Assembly: GCA_024349245.1 (NCBI GenBank) | Contig: JALDNG010000451.1 | Coordinates: forward strand, 124,001-188,000 | Length of the DNA: 64,000 nt | Source of the DNA: Neodontobutis hainanensis | Taxonomy: Eukaryota; Chordata; Actinopteri; Gobiiformes; Odontobutidae | Direction: 5' to 3' | Shown: positions 20,446 to 34,016 of the stretch, piece by piece | How positions within the stretch are numbered: position 1 is the first letter of the stretch | How the letters are laid out: each line of letters opens with the position of its first letter | Notes under the pieces: model-generated | What the model saw: the letters and a program-made list of their open reading frames with translations, nothing else | Database searches by the model: none | What the model was told of the DNA's origin: nothing | Translations under genes and position numbers: made by a program

Positions 20446-22032
20446 ATGTATGATCCTCAAAAATTTAAAATCAGCAGTATATTGCGCTAAATTAGCTCTA
20501 AAAATCCGGCATGTAATCCATCGGATAGATGCCCTGAGATACCATTTTCAAAAATTTAGATCTTTGGAGCATAAGCAATCTAAATGAATTTTAATTTACA
20601 TAAAAATATCGGAAATTTAGTAAAAAGAGTTTCATACTCCCAATTTGCCAGCTTATGTAAGGTATCGGCCATTTTTTATTTGATTACTATGGTTGTCGTT
20701 TTTCCTGAAAAAGGGTATCTTCTCATAAAAATCCAGTTTAAAAGAAAATTAGAAAGCTTAATAAGATATCAATTGTACAATACTATGTTTTCAAAACATG
20801 AAATTGAATTTTCTGCTGCGTCCTGAACAGTAGAACTTGGTAAAGAAGTTAAGAAAATAAAGCTTAATTATGGTATGGAACCAGATTCTTTCAACAATAT
20901 TCTCCTTCTTTTAAACGCAACTATGAAACCTTTGATGGTTTCACTGTATCCCCAAAAAGATTTAATTACAGTATGCTAAGGCTATCACAGGATATGGTCT
21001 GTTTTAACGATATAAATCCTTACTTTCACTAAAAAATTTTTTTCAGGCAGTGCTGATAAAATTATAAAAGTTTTGCTCTATTCAAATAATGCAGTTAAAA
21101 TTGTCTTTTTCTCTTCGAATTTAGACCAATTCGCTTATATTCGAGAGACTGCACAACTTCTGGTTTTAAATTTAGCATGTCATCAAAGTTTGATAATTAA
21201 AGAAAGCTTATAGATATCGGTTCAATTAATGTTAAGATAACAAATCATGATATATTTTTAGCTTTTGTCACTCTGTATATAAGTTATCTGAATTTTACCA
21301 ACAAGTAAGTGTTTTCACTGATTTACCACTTGACTCAACGAGAGACTTTTATGGGTATATTTCATCGTGAATGAATATTTGAGGAATTTGTATTTTTTAT
21401 TCGTCAAAATAACCTGTGCATAAAAGAAAATAGTAAAGGGAGGTAATCTAGTTGATGACGAAACATAAAATGACCTGAAATGAATCTCATGCTCGTCAAT
21501 ATCATCTTTTTTGAGTAAATTGATGCAAATTATGGGATAAGCCTATATCGTTCTTTTAATTAATTGAAAGAGTTTTAATAAAAGTGTAGAATGATTTTAT
21601 ATATTTTAAGATATCATAGGATGCTTAAATGGCAAAAATAAATAAATAAGCTGTCTTCATCACTTATCGAGAATAAAAATTTTATTTGACCTTTCTACTC
21701 AACGTGAAATATGCATGATTTTAACTTTAAAGGTAAAAATCAGCCTCTAAATCCAGCTAAAACTCACTTCTTGGCCTTTTACACAAAAGCTTAGTTAAAC
21801 ACATTTCATGATGTATGTGAAAAATTTTTTGAATGTCTTTTTTTATCTAGGACTGCGACAGATGACGGAAGGAACTGTCATAAATATTCATTTTAAAAGC
21901 ACACATAATTTGATAATATCTTTTAATTTAGGTATCATAATGTTCAAAATTATGGTAATTGTTTCAAAATGTAAATGGAGAGTAACTTGCTGCATAATAC
22001 GAGATCTCACAAGTATTACTCAAGAAAGCTGA
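20446..22032 (+). pseudogene. WD40-like coding region, gene or relic
   Basis: An ATG at 20446 (MYDPQKFKIS) is followed by a 19-nt intron (20477-20495) with the CTAAATTAG end typical of this genome, then TLKIRHVIHRIDALRYHFQK. From 20704 one frame reads KLESLIRYQLYNTMFSKHE, meets an in-frame TGA at 20824 and goes on as GMEPDSFNNILLLLNATMK and VSLYPQKDLIT. Introns at 20971-20990 (20 nt) and 21001-21046 (46 nt) would lead in phase to SADKIIKVLLYSNNAVKIVF and FSSNLDQFAYIRETAQLL, with another 26-nt intron at 21188-21213. At 21855-21960, EGTVINIHFKSTHNLIIS looks like a further WD repeat. GSADKIIKV-type and EGTV..IHF patterns are WD40 hallmarks. The TGA and the poor repeat conservation suggest decay, or a model I have not solved. 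Confidence 0.4.
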
Positions 22033-24740
22033 TTAACTGAATGCTAACTTCCAAAATAACTGATTTTTCGACATCGTCATAATTAAACAGGATATTTTAA
22101 TCAATCTGAAAAGAGTAAAAATGTGCAAACATCACCATTCTTATCAGCATATATTTTGAAATGCTTTCATACAAAACCATTCATATGATCCCAGTGATAA
22201 AATGGAATTAACGCATGCATATAATTTTAATCCAAACTTTAATTTATCGAGCTTTAAATTCAACAGATAATCTGTGAATATTAAGATGCTAATAATTTAA
22301 AAAATCGCTCAGATAGATTATTCAAAACAAGTTTTCAATTTATAAACAACTAATGATAAGTCAGACTTTATAAATATTTAATTTCAAAAAATTAATTTAT
22401 TCACACCTAAAATATCTTTACTCCAATGTGTAAAATGAATGTTAAATTTAAGAAGAAAACTTAAACGAGAAACCCTTAATATTTGTCATACTTAAACTCA
22501 CATTTATGATAATGTGAACTATCGTACAAAAATTATCTTAGATTTTCTCATAAATGTAATGAAAACTTTAGAGTTTAATTATTTCATATTTTTTATTTTC
22601 TAAATATTTAAAAGCATGAATTTTTTCAAAAGAAGATGATTCACAACTTACAAATTTTTTTATCATTCATTTGATACATTTAAGAAACTTGGAAAATATG
22701 AAGGCTGGAACATAATCAAAATTTAATTTTCATTCATGCTTTTTTATCATGTCCATCGTTCAGTATTTATGTATTTTCACTTGATTTTTTGTTGGAATCA
22801 TTGTTAGAAAATGTTCTCAAATTTCAAACAACACAATTATTATTCAAAATCAGAAGATTAACGAAAATATTCATGAAAATTTTTTCCATCAAAGTCAAAC
22901 GTCAAAGTGGATCATTATAAGCACAGAGTTGACATGTAGCATCCCCCATGACATCGATTTTAAATATTAAAATATAATATTCTATGTATGTTTTAGGTTT
23001 GGCCTTCTTCGTTTGAATCGTAGATTTTATGGTTATAAATTGAACGTGTATCTCATTTGAGACAATGATGATTTGACATTTCGTTTACTCGAAAAAGTTG
23101 AAAGATCTGATAATACCCACTGAAACAATAAATTATTAATTTTCCTAAATTTACATTTTTGAGAAAGATATTTTCTTGAAAATCATGGATTGATCCATAA
23201 ATAGTGAGCTAAAAGTGTTTTAAGCTTAAAATGAGTTATCCAGCTTCATACTTGGTTTAAGATACAATTATATTTTTTAACGAATGTAAAAAGGGATTTT
23301 TATGGTTCTGTTTCAAATCATCCAGAATATCCAATCTGGGCACCAAATAGTTTCGCAAGGTTTTTAGTAACCCTCATATTCAATATTTTGAAAATATTTC
23401 GATGATATTAATACTGTTTATTTTTCTTCACTTTCAAAATATGATAACCGACAATCTATAAGTCTAAGCAGTTTTAAACACAAATTTGAATAAATAGTTT
23501 GAATGCGAGCTGATATATTTCTCTGGGTACAGTTCTTGGAATAAAACATAAATGGCTTTTTCTTCATAAAAATATTTTTGAAATTTTGTAAAGTAATCCT
23601 TGACATATATTTCATCTATATTGTTTACCATGACAATAAAATTTTTGAATATTTTCTCGACCATTTTTCAAAAAATTTTTCCCATCACTTCTCAACGATA
23701 AAAGCAACTCTAACATTATAACTAAAAAATAAAAATGTTATTTTTAAAATTTCATAAAATAATTCTACTATTTTGAGGATGACGAAATCATGTTTTGAAA
23801 ACATTACATTTAATCAAAATCTGAAAGAATGAAAATTACCCTATAATGTTTTCAAATATTTTACTTGTAAAAGAATGAGTAAAATTCACATTTGAACTCG
23901 TTGTCGTGTTGTTCAATATTATCAAGATGAATTTTATTTATGCATATTTTTTTATAATTCTTAAAATTAAAAATGACTTCTCTCAACGATACGGTTAGAT
24001 TTACGTTTAAGATCAAGATGGCTTTTGATTTTAAAATTAAATATTGTGACAAAAAATACAAAAATAAATTCGATGCCCAAAACAAGAAAGTATATATGAT
24101 TGTAAAATCGAAAAATAAGGATATTTTGATGAGTTTTCAAACAAAACATATAAAAATGAAAATTATTTTTGTTTATCAACCATAACATATTTAAATGATT
24201 CAAACTCTATTTTTGACACTTAAAGCAAAAAATATTTAAAACGTATCTATTGAAAACTAAATAGAAAAATTATTTAAGGATAAATCGTTAAAATTTTCAC
24301 CTAATTTTATGTTAAGATTAAAAAGAGAAGATATTGATTGAAACGAGCACAATTAAAGTTTAATTAAATAGTTTCAAAAATAAATATCTTGGACTTGCCA
24401 TTTATTAAAATTCGAGTAGAATTGTATAAGTTCATGTTATTTTGTTGGAGAAAAAATAATTACTGTTATTTCGTTTAACATAAAGCTCTCAATATTAAAA
24501 AAAAGAGCAGGATTGATTAAAAACACAGATTATTCAAAGGGATTTTTGTGATACATTAAATTTTGTTATAAAATATCTAATCTCGAAGTCAAAATTGAGA
24601 TAAAATATATTCCACACAATTTTTTTGGAAGAAACCAAAATAATTTATAATACATATTTTAAATTTTATTGAACATTGCTAATGGGTCATGGCGCATTAT
24701 ATTCAACTTAATAAAGTTTTATGAATACATGGGGGAAGTG
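22033..24740. other. AT-rich region
   Basis: Mostly non-coding AT-rich DNA. A minus-strand frame at 23464-23664 (MVEKIFKNFIVMVNNIDEI, then YFTKFQKYFYEEKAIYVLF) is open for 66 codons and has an acceptable composition, but frames of this length are expected by chance here and no splice partners were found. An overlapping minus-strand frame and opposed frames at 23861-24203 are low-complexity and probably spurious. Confidence 0.35.
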
Positions 24741-24745
24741 ATTGA

Positions 24746-25254
24746 ATAGATGCGATGGTTTCACAAGATGGTAGTTCAGAGTATGCTATTTGCTGTTAGT
24801 ACTTTGATAAGAATGAAATCATTCTACTTTTGAACTGACAGTAGGCGTTGAATAAAATGAAGATCGATTTGAACATGTCATTCCAGATAATTTTGATTTA
24901 TGTTTCCTCTGTTCATAAAAATGATTTTAAACAATTCCGAAGAAGCTAAAAAACAGATACCATCAATAAAATAAGAAAAAAGAAGAGTTCACTGTTACAG
25001 AAAAATAATTGAAAGAAAGTTTGAGTTTCGAAATGTTGGCTCAATGAGGTAAAAATTTCTTCATTTGGACAATTAAAATTTTTGATAAGTCCCAAGAGTT
25101 GTTCTTGGTTTCGTGCAATGGTGATTGGAGTTTTGTTTAAGATATTTCCGGGTGGTTTGCTAAAGGAGATGTAGTTTTGCCGGTGCTTTTAGTCACAGGA
25201 TCATTTATTCGAGAAGGTTTCTATCTTTCAAAATCTTTTGATTGTCAGAATTAA
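24746..25254 (+). pseudogene. Second WD40-like coding fragment
   Basis: Two blocks. At 24746-24833, IDAMVSQDGSSD joins through a 19-nt GT-AG intron (24781-24799) to TLIRMKS, the pattern of a WD-repeat strand pair (DGSSDTLIR). At 25048-25254, FFIWTIKIFDKSQELFLVSC joins through a 21-nt GT-AG intron with an in-frame TAA (25121-25141) to DISGWFAKGDVVLPVLLVTG, SFIREGFYLSKSFDCQN and TAA 25252. The segment from IKIFDKSQELFLVSC to LLVTGSF is WD40-like. Both lie on the same strand as the WD40-like region 3 kb upstream. They may be distal exons of the same gene with long introns, or separate relics. The DNA between the two blocks (24834-25047) is coding-like in places but unresolved. Confidence 0.4.
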
Positions 25255-28200
25255 TAGACCAACAGTTTTCTATCCCAAGATAAGGGTTAACATCTCGAGT
25301 TGTAAGCCTATTCGTTGACATAAATGTAATTCATAACGAGGCGTCTATTCATAATTGGGGAAGTGATAAATAATTATTACCCCAATGTTATATTTACCAG
25401 AAAATAAATTTCAGAAAACTATTCATACTTGATGGATATATTTTAAAGAACTTAATTTGGATTGGAAAGTAATTTTTTAGATTCACAAAATAATTTCCTG
25501 GCGAGTCACTTGATAAAAACAGTTTCAAAAACACTTAATTTCCAATTATTAACCCAAATATAATAAAGGTCTTTTAACAGTGGATTTCAAGAGATCAAGT
25601 GTAGATTTAATGAATTTGTGTTTTTAGCAACAATGTTGTGAGTAAATTTTATAAATCAAATAGATCAATTTAAAACGTCGAACATTCAAACAGCGTCTCA
25701 TATAACAGAATAAATTAATCAGAAAACACCTGAAGTAATTTGTATTTGTGTATTTTTATCCATATCTACATTTAAAAATTTTCTCCTAAAATTATAGTTT
25801 TAACAGTCAGCTATTTGATAAATTTATGTAATGTAGTTTTACATTAATTATCAAACTGGAGATAATTTTGTTGGAAACTACATATTCGTTTAAATTGATC
25901 TTTTTTGGAAGTAAATAAAAATCTTGAAACGCTTTAACCAAACTTTCAGACTATATATTAACAAAATAGGAGTAACTTCTTGATATGTTTTAGAGTTTGA
26001 AAGAAAATTAGACTTACTTTCATCATAAATTAATTGCGCGTTTAAGACTGAAATAAACTTTCTGTGATTTGTAAAAATTTAACGCCTTCTCAAGTTATAA
26101 ATTGTTAAACATCAATTTGATCAAAAGTAATAACAAGCAAAATATTCTCTTTTAAAATTTATGTCAATACATATACAGTTAAAACATACGAAGAATTTTC
26201 AAATGGAGACAGCATCTGTATAACTCCATCATACTTTTCAGAAATATATGATTTCTGATGAACATAAATGGAATCAATTCAAAATTGTCGAATTTTCAAA
26301 ACACACTTAATATTGATTTTCGATTTTTTTTGCTCATCAGTCAAAATACCAGACTACTAGTTCTTATTTTATCTCAATAAAATCCATTTATAGTTTCTGC
26401 AAACAGTTTCATATTATAATTCAACGTTTAAAAGTTAAAAAAAACTTGAATGATGGGCAGCGTGTCGGTTGAACGTATCTTCCTTCCTTGATGATAGTTA
26501 TTTTTATTGAAAAGTTAATTTTAATTTTTCAAACTTTTGGTGAGTTCACCTAAGTTGTTACGTTAAGTAAAATACACACCAAAATTTATGAAGCATTGAA
26601 GAAGCGAATTTTGTTCTTAAAAATAAATATCATCAAATGAATTTATTTTCTTCACGAATAACTCGTTTTTTACTTTGAATGTTGTTAAAAATATTCTCCA
26701 TTTTTAAAAATAATAATTAATAGCTTCCAAAGACTAATTTGAAAAATTGCCACATCATATACTTGAGTCAGTTTTACTAAATTTTTAATTGGAAAATAAG
26801 AAATTGGCTCTTAAAAATAAAAATATAGGCTCGTGTTTATTTTGAGAATCGATATTATCATTTATTTTCATCTCTACTTAACAGGCTCTACACATTAAGA
26901 AAAACAGATTTTTAAAATATTTGAGTTTAAAAATATTCTATAAACAAGTTATATAATTATCACAGAGTCTAGAATAGATTGTAAAATTAATTGCATTATT
27001 TATTTCGTTTTTTCAACCAAATTTATGAAATATTTTTGAATTAAAATATAAACAAAAGGTCTTTTATTTTCTTTGAAATAATTAGATGTTTATAAAATCA
27101 CAATTTTATAAATTTATACATTCAAATCAAAAATATCTAAACAGCTTTTCTCAATTTTGACAATAAAGAGTAAAAAATATTTGCTTGGAAAATGCAAATT
27201 TTTTTTCACAAATTGGTATAAGGAGAATAGTTCCGCTTGATAGGATATACGAATACTAGAGAGTGCAGGACTCCAACAGTTCTTCTTAAAAATTAACAGA
27301 AAATTATAACCTGATAAGCATGTTAGTTTGTCTTTAAAACTAAGATGATCCTTTCGAGTCTTATTATCTCAAAACAATGATGAGTTTGTAAAAAACAAAT
27401 ATGAAGATTAAAAAAAATTCTCAACTATTTCACATGAAACAAAATTTTTGACTTACAATGCGGTTTTAAAATGAAAAAAGTTGGAAACATCGTCTTCAAA
27501 ATAGATATGATAAAAATTTTTAATCCTTAAAAAATTAAACCTAATTTTTATGATTCAAAATTATTAATTTTGAAAGATTGATTTTAAATTTAGATTGTTT
27601 TGTAAAATTAGCTATTTACGAAACAAATAAATTTCTCTGAAAACATATAATTTACAGTTCTGAGTGTTTTTATATCGAGTGAATCACGAACTTTTTAATA
27701 TGTAAGATCTTGGCCTGCTTTTTGAATCTTATGGTATTCATCGTTAAATTAATAATATAATGTCTATCCTATGTAATAAAAATAGTTGAATGAAGTATTG
27801 GAAAGTTTAAACATAAAATATAATAGTGTTTGGACTTGATAACAGTTTAACTTGAAAGCTCATAACATATGTCATTAAATTATGAATGCACTGAAGAACG
27901 TAAATACACGAGACCTTCCCACGAACCACACCAGTATCATGTTTACTTCAACTTGATCCTGATAAATATTAATGTGGATTGTCAATCAAAGGCATCAAAA
28001 AATAAAACATTTTTACAAAATGTCACCAATATAAAAATGCTGAATTTGTAATTAAAGGATTTTCTTCTTCGATATTGTTCGAAAATTATTCTTGTAGATC
28101 TGACATACAAAAATTGTGATAAATATAATTTAGTTTTGGTCTCTAAAATTATTATAATCGAAATGAGTAAAGACCAAACACTTTGAGATTGCGGACATTC

Positions 28201-31200
28201 ATTCCAAATATATTTATGCTGATTTTCATCGTGTAGCGCGCGCGGTTATAACAAAGATCTGTGTGGGCATCAAAGAAATATTTTGCTTTGTCGCAAGCCG
28301 TTAAGATTTTTATAAATTTTCACCACTGTATCCTTTGCGAAATCATGCTTTATCTTGGTTGTTAATTTTCTGTGTATAGTTTAAAATTATGTGGTTATAA
28401 ATTGCTAAATATCAACTATTAAAGCAGATTTACCACATCTATCAAGATTTTACATCCATGAATGTCATACCTGGTGATAAATTTTCTGAGTTCAAAACTA
28501 GTTTTACTATTTCAAGTTGAATGATAATTTTGGTCAAATTTTATTTCGCATTCATTTTTAAAAATATTTAAATTCTCACACATTTTTATTTTTTGTTGAA
28601 AAAATTAAGTTAAATGCATTGATCTGATGAAGGTAGGTTAATGATTATAAATAGAATTTTCGTTACTCAAGAAATATTTAATCTAAATCTTCAAACTTTA
28701 TTTTTATCAAAAAGTAAAAAAAGCTCAAGAACATAATTTCTGTACAATAATACTGTTAATTAAAATGAAAAATGGAGGTCTCGGGAAATTCCAAAAATAA
28801 TATTATTTGAAAAAATATCAAATTCATATATAAATCTGAAAAATAATTTATATTTTAATTTTTAAAATAAATTCAAAAATCACTTTAAGTTATTATTCTT
28901 CTTTTTCAAGATATGAAGCTTACAGGTATATTATCATAAGTCAATAAGTTAAGAGATTTATATAAATTTTAAAGATTATAAGCATAAATGATTAACATTT
29001 TTGAAAGAAATTTTAAAAAATAGGGAACAGAAAACAAAACCCGAGACGATACAGTGGAGTATATAACATCGATAATCTTAAGAGGGCATGCCTCAGTTTT
29101 ACAGTCATCCTTAAGAGTCTAGGATAGGCTTGTATTTTATGATTAGGAGAGATTCCTAAACAACATGATACATGATTTTTACAGGTGGATGGGAGTGAGT
29201 TACGGTAGTAAGGTCATTCATGGTAAAATCTAGTTCACAGAAGGAAAAATAAACAAAATCTTCCTCAAAAAAAAGCCTGGATATGTTTGATTGATATTTT
29301 TTATTCCATAAAATATGAAACAAATCTTTAAAAATCTACAAAAATAAAATTAACTTGATAATCAATTAACATAGGGATGTAAACATGGTCTCGCTGATTT
29401 AGGTTCCTGCTTTAATTTTATGGAAATATAATGACATAAAATTTTACTTTAATCAAAATAACGAGTTAGTTTCTTGAATTCAACAATACCCTGCAGTCTT
29501 TTCAATTGATATTAAAGATAATAAAATGATACAAACCACATTCTAAAGTTATGTAAAAGTCATATAGCTATCCCATGGAATCGAACCAAAACAGAAAAAA
29601 TAACGCTCGATCACATGAAACGTCTTATTACATTTTGATAAATATGAAACATAGTGAAATAATTCTCATTGTGATATTTCTAGTCCACATACTATATTAA
29701 TCGAATATTGATCCGAATTATTTTCATATTTGTTGCCTTAATCTCCCTCATGTTTTCATTTACATGATTTTGTTTAACAGGTATATGATTGAACACCATT
29801 ATTTAGTCATTCAAAGATTTTAATAATTTTGTTCATATCAGATGATTTTTAACAAATAAGATCTCACCATGAGCTTTTGAGGCATTTTAGTCGAAAAACT
29901 AAAAAAAAACAATTTTGCTTGAAATATTATTTTTTTCAATAATACTCGCAGACAATAAAAGTTTTTATACTATTCTAGGAAAAATATAATAAGATTAGGA
30001 TTTGTTGTTTTATGAATTTTTAAATGCATAATTTGTGGATTTTATATCGAAATCTTAGTGTTTATTTTTAAGATTTGACAAATATATATTATATCAACAC
30101 AACAGGATGTTACACAAATTAACAAATACTCCTAAATTTAAATATAGTTTTTATTTTTCAAGACTTCGACAATAATTTAGAGTTTACATCGAAGCGCGCC
30201 TTTATATAACATGGTATTGTACTAGGATGTCAATAATGCATTTTTGATAAAAAGTAAAATATCTTGAAATATAGGTGAAAAAATTAAACATTATACTTTG
30301 ATAAAACCTTAGCATCGCTAATTTTTAAAATATTTTAGAAATCATAAAATTGATATATAACATTAATGAACTACAAAAAAACCTCTCAAATATTTTTTCG
30401 TATTTCCTGGATTACAAGTTTATTATTGATTAGGTTCATTTTAAGATCTTAATGTTCGTTCATCTACATTTATCCCGTTTTAAATTCACAATAAATTATT
30501 CGAAAAATACATCTGAATAAAGACCTTCAAAATTTGAATAATAAGCTTTCCAAAACTCTTAGAAATTAAAAAAACTATTTTGAGTCAAATTCTACACATA
30601 TATGTGTTACAAAAAGATCTTACTTACGATAAGTTCATAAATATGATTGCTATTGACCTGAAGTTTCAGTTTATAATTTTTAACATCATTCACTGTATAT
30701 AAATTGTAAAGCAGAAATTTTATCACCTTCGTAAATCTTAGATTTATGAAATAATTAAAAAATCATAAACTAAAGGTCTACCTGTAACGAAATATCTTGA
30801 ATTGATTAATTGCTTCATAGTCTTAAACAAAAATAAGAATAAAGCAAATTTTTATCGGTTTCGATGCGTGAAAATGTTAGGTTTTGTTTCTTAAAATGTT
30901 TATAATTGAAGATGTATGCTTTGTGTTGTTTAATATTTTCCAATATCTGGTTTACTATTTTTTTCATACTTTCTAATTCGTAAGATCTAAATTTAATAAC
31001 TCTGAATTAACTGACAACACATAGTCAAAATAAATATATGTTATAAAATATTTCATTCTCGAGTTTTCACATAAAACAAGTAAAAAAAAAGAAAATTTGT
31101 TATGACCCCAATTTGAGAAATTTGTTAAAATGTTCTGATATTAAAACAAAAAAGTGCTTTAGTCTGAATGTAAATAACTGTCAAAAGATCAATCAAAACT

Positions 31201-33590
31201 GTTGATTAAAACAATATATTCTTTCAGGAAAACCATACAAATACAGAATGCAAGTTATGTTTAAATTTTTTTTGGAAATTCTAAAACAATTTGGCATGAA
31301 TTTATTTTCTGTGGAAGGAAACAACATTGTTCAGTGATTATCTTGTTTACATGTTAAAAACAATTTTTTAGATTTTTATTTTTTTATATTTGATTTAAGC
31401 ATATAACTTATTGTATTTTTTTCTTATTTGGATATTTACAAAAGAATTTAAACAAAGAGAATTTCTAATTTAAAATGGTTAGGTTTATAATAATTTTTAC
31501 TAGTAACACAAAAAAGTGAAAATTCTTAACTTTTGTTCTTTTAATTTGATCTAATGTATAAAGTAAGATTCGAGCAAAAAAAATTATTAACATAGGATGA
31601 TTTTTTAAAAGAATTCATGTCGAAGTTAAAATATAAAAAAAATCATAAACATTGAATTCCCTAAAGTTTATCTGAAGTTTTATTATTTTTTTACATCTTA
31701 TATATCTTTTAGAGTGAATTCTATATGTAATAAACTATAAGTTAAGTTTAAAGGAATTTTAAAAACGTTTAAAAATGTTTTCAGCTGGTATATTACAGAA
31801 ATTAAAGTCTAATGCTTATTAATTCTTAAAAAACAAAAATTTTTGTTTCAAACATTTTCACAAAAAATTTGCATTGTAAATTTATTGGATTCAAAAAATA
31901 TTGATTTCATTATTGAAATAAGATTTAATTTTAAAAGTTTAAATTAAATATTATTTTTGATATTTTTCTCTGTTTTTAATGCACTGATTATAAATGTTAA
32001 AATATTTAATCATCCATGTTTCTCGTCAATTATGTTAAACATCAGTTTATGTGAAGAAAAATGCTTATTGCTTTAAATAATCAGATAAAAGCTTGCTTAG
32101 TCAAGAATTCTTCGAAAATAAAGACATAATAATTTGAATTAAATATTTGCTATCAAATGTTTTCGTTCAAATAACATATCGTATCAAAGTAAACCACAAA
32201 CTAATATTGATGGAATTTTTTCATTTAATTTCTTTTCAGTTAAATCTATTTTAAATATTTCTGAAAATTTAACAAATAATAATTTATTTTGTTCTTTGAT
32301 CCAAAATAATATATTTTATTGACCGATTTAGATGTTGAAAACTAAAAACGAAAATATCAAATAAAAATCTGTTGTAGCTCAACTTGTAAAAAAGTTAAAT
32401 ATTTCTGAAAAAAAGATTGGTATTGAAAAAGAAATCCAAACAAATATATCTTTAAAGAATTGATTGAGATAAAATTAAATTGAATTTTTACGTTTAAAAA
32501 CATTTAAATTCGAGAACGAATAATCTGAGATTTTTTAACAAAAACCGTTTATTAATTCTTCGAAGAATTCTGTTTTGAGTATTTTATCCTGGCGGTCTTT
32601 ATTTTGTGTCTGCGATTTAAGAAGAATAAATTACTTCGAAAATTCTATTGAAAAGATATATAAAATAATTTAAGATAAAGGTTGACAATGGTGTAAAACA
32701 TGAAAATCTTTTTTTAATTTTAAAGATTACTAAAAAGTATTTATCATGCCAAATAAAACTTTTGGGCAATTTGTAAATTCCGAAAATGATAGAACCAGTG
32801 GTTTATAAGGTTTTCTTTAAAACTACCTTTTAAATTCGGTTATTTTAATTTATTTTTCAGATAATATATAAATTCCACATCAAACTATAAATGTAAAGAG
32901 AATCGTGCTTAATGTGGTAAAAAAGGAAACAATAGTGAGAATTCTTCGTATACTTGATTATTTTATCGCATAATGTTGTTATTCACTGTTGAAGCATATT
33001 AAATTTACAAATAGAATCTCAAACAAAAATATGAAGTGAAAAATTTTTGATAAAAAATTAAGTTTAAATCAATTCTAGTTTTAAAAATCCTTAAAATTGA
33101 TGTGACACAATCTTTTGGTTCATGAAGGCATTTCAATAATAAATTCTCAGCCAAAGAGTTTTTAATTTAAATCTCTTAAAACATGATTCTGCATGAAATT
33201 GATTTTTTAAGGAATCATTGAAGCTTAAATAAAAGAGTCACTATTAGCCAATGAAGGGATAAGAATTTGCGGGTTTTCGGTTTGGATAATTTATCAGATT
33301 TTTACTTGAGATTTTTCAGAAATTTTATTTGGTGTTTGAAATTTATTAAAGCGTATTTATAAAATAGACAATTTATGAAACAATGTGAAGCTTTAAAAAT
33401 CTGATCAATGCTAAAATTTCATGAAATCTAACATAGACGAAGAAAGATAGTCGAGAAAACTCACATATAATAAAACATAATCACAAAAAATGCATCTTGT
33501 AAAAAATACATAAAGGCAAAAGTAGTGATGAAAATATTTGTAACGAAAATATATTTTCGTAAATATAACCGTCTAAATATCCTGATTTAT
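25255..33590. other. Long AT-rich gene-poor region
   Basis: More than 8 kb with very low GC. I see no convincing gene. Two small GC-richer patches stand out: 28225-28310 (a CpG-rich run GTAGCGCGCGCGG) and 29035-29245. A 60-codon frame at 27869-28051 has ordinary composition but no splice or family support. No tRNA-like or long repeat structure seen. Confidence 0.45.
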
Positions 33591-33991
33591 TTATTCGTCT
33601 AATTAACTTAATAAAACTACCTTGTAAAAATACCTGATTGCTCAGGGAACGGTCCTCATCGAAATATGGTTCTCCATGGAAATTTCTTGTGATCTAAAAT
33701 ACTTTTACTCGATACTAATGGAGTAGTCGGTCTTAGTGTTTCGATCTGCTCTTCCTTAGATTTTTTTGGTTTAGTCGAGAGAATTAAACTTTTTCTTTTG
33801 TCTTTACTCTTGTCTTTACTTTCAGATTTTAATTTTCTTAGCATAATGATCAAGAAGCCCATAAAAAAACACAAAAATACAGTAAGAAATGCCAATAAGA
33901 TTAAAATGACTTTTAGAAATATTTTCGTGGAAGAACTCGAGGGCTCTAGATCTAGGTTCTGTAAATTTTCATTTTGAAGTGATCGATACAT
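33591..33991 (-). CDS. Single-pass membrane protein, three exons (118 aa)
   Basis: ATG at 33989-33991 (minus). Exon 1 (33716-33991) encodes MYRSLQNENLQNLDLEPSSS, a membrane helix (KVILILLAFLTVFLCFFMGF, about residues 27-50) and a highly basic juxtamembrane tail (KLKSESKDKSKDKRKS). An intron at 33694-33715 (22 nt, GTATCG...TTTTAG) joins it in frame to exon 2 with FHGEPYFDEDRSLSNQVFLQ. A second 22-nt intron (33599-33620) leads to DE and TAA. Exon lengths 276+73+8 make exactly 119 codons. The 5' leader has a third mini-intron candidate (33994-34016, 23 nt). The unspliced frame also stays open past the first intron, but then the well-formed acidic tail would be lost. No signal peptide; the basic side should face the cytoplasm (positive-inside rule). 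No family recognised. Confidence 0.65.
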
Positions 33992-33993
33992 CA

Positions 33994-34016
33994 CTTAAGT
34001 TGAAGGATGATTTTAC
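33994..34016 (-). other. Candidate 5' UTR mini-intron (23 nt)
   Basis: On the minus strand the bases just before the ATG form GTAAAA...ACTTAAG, 23 nt, with the same size and acceptor as the BOP1-like introns. The upstream exon carries a stop in the coding frame, which fits a leader exon. Confidence 0.4.

Noticed and set aside
21768..21800. GCCTTTTAC match to the conserved U5 snRNA loop.
   Set aside because: Only nine bases match; the flanking stems and Sm site of U5 are not present.
23861..24203. Overlapping open frames on both strands.
   Set aside because: Lys/Ile/Asn/Phe-rich low-complexity translations, as expected by chance in AT-rich DNA, without splice or family support.
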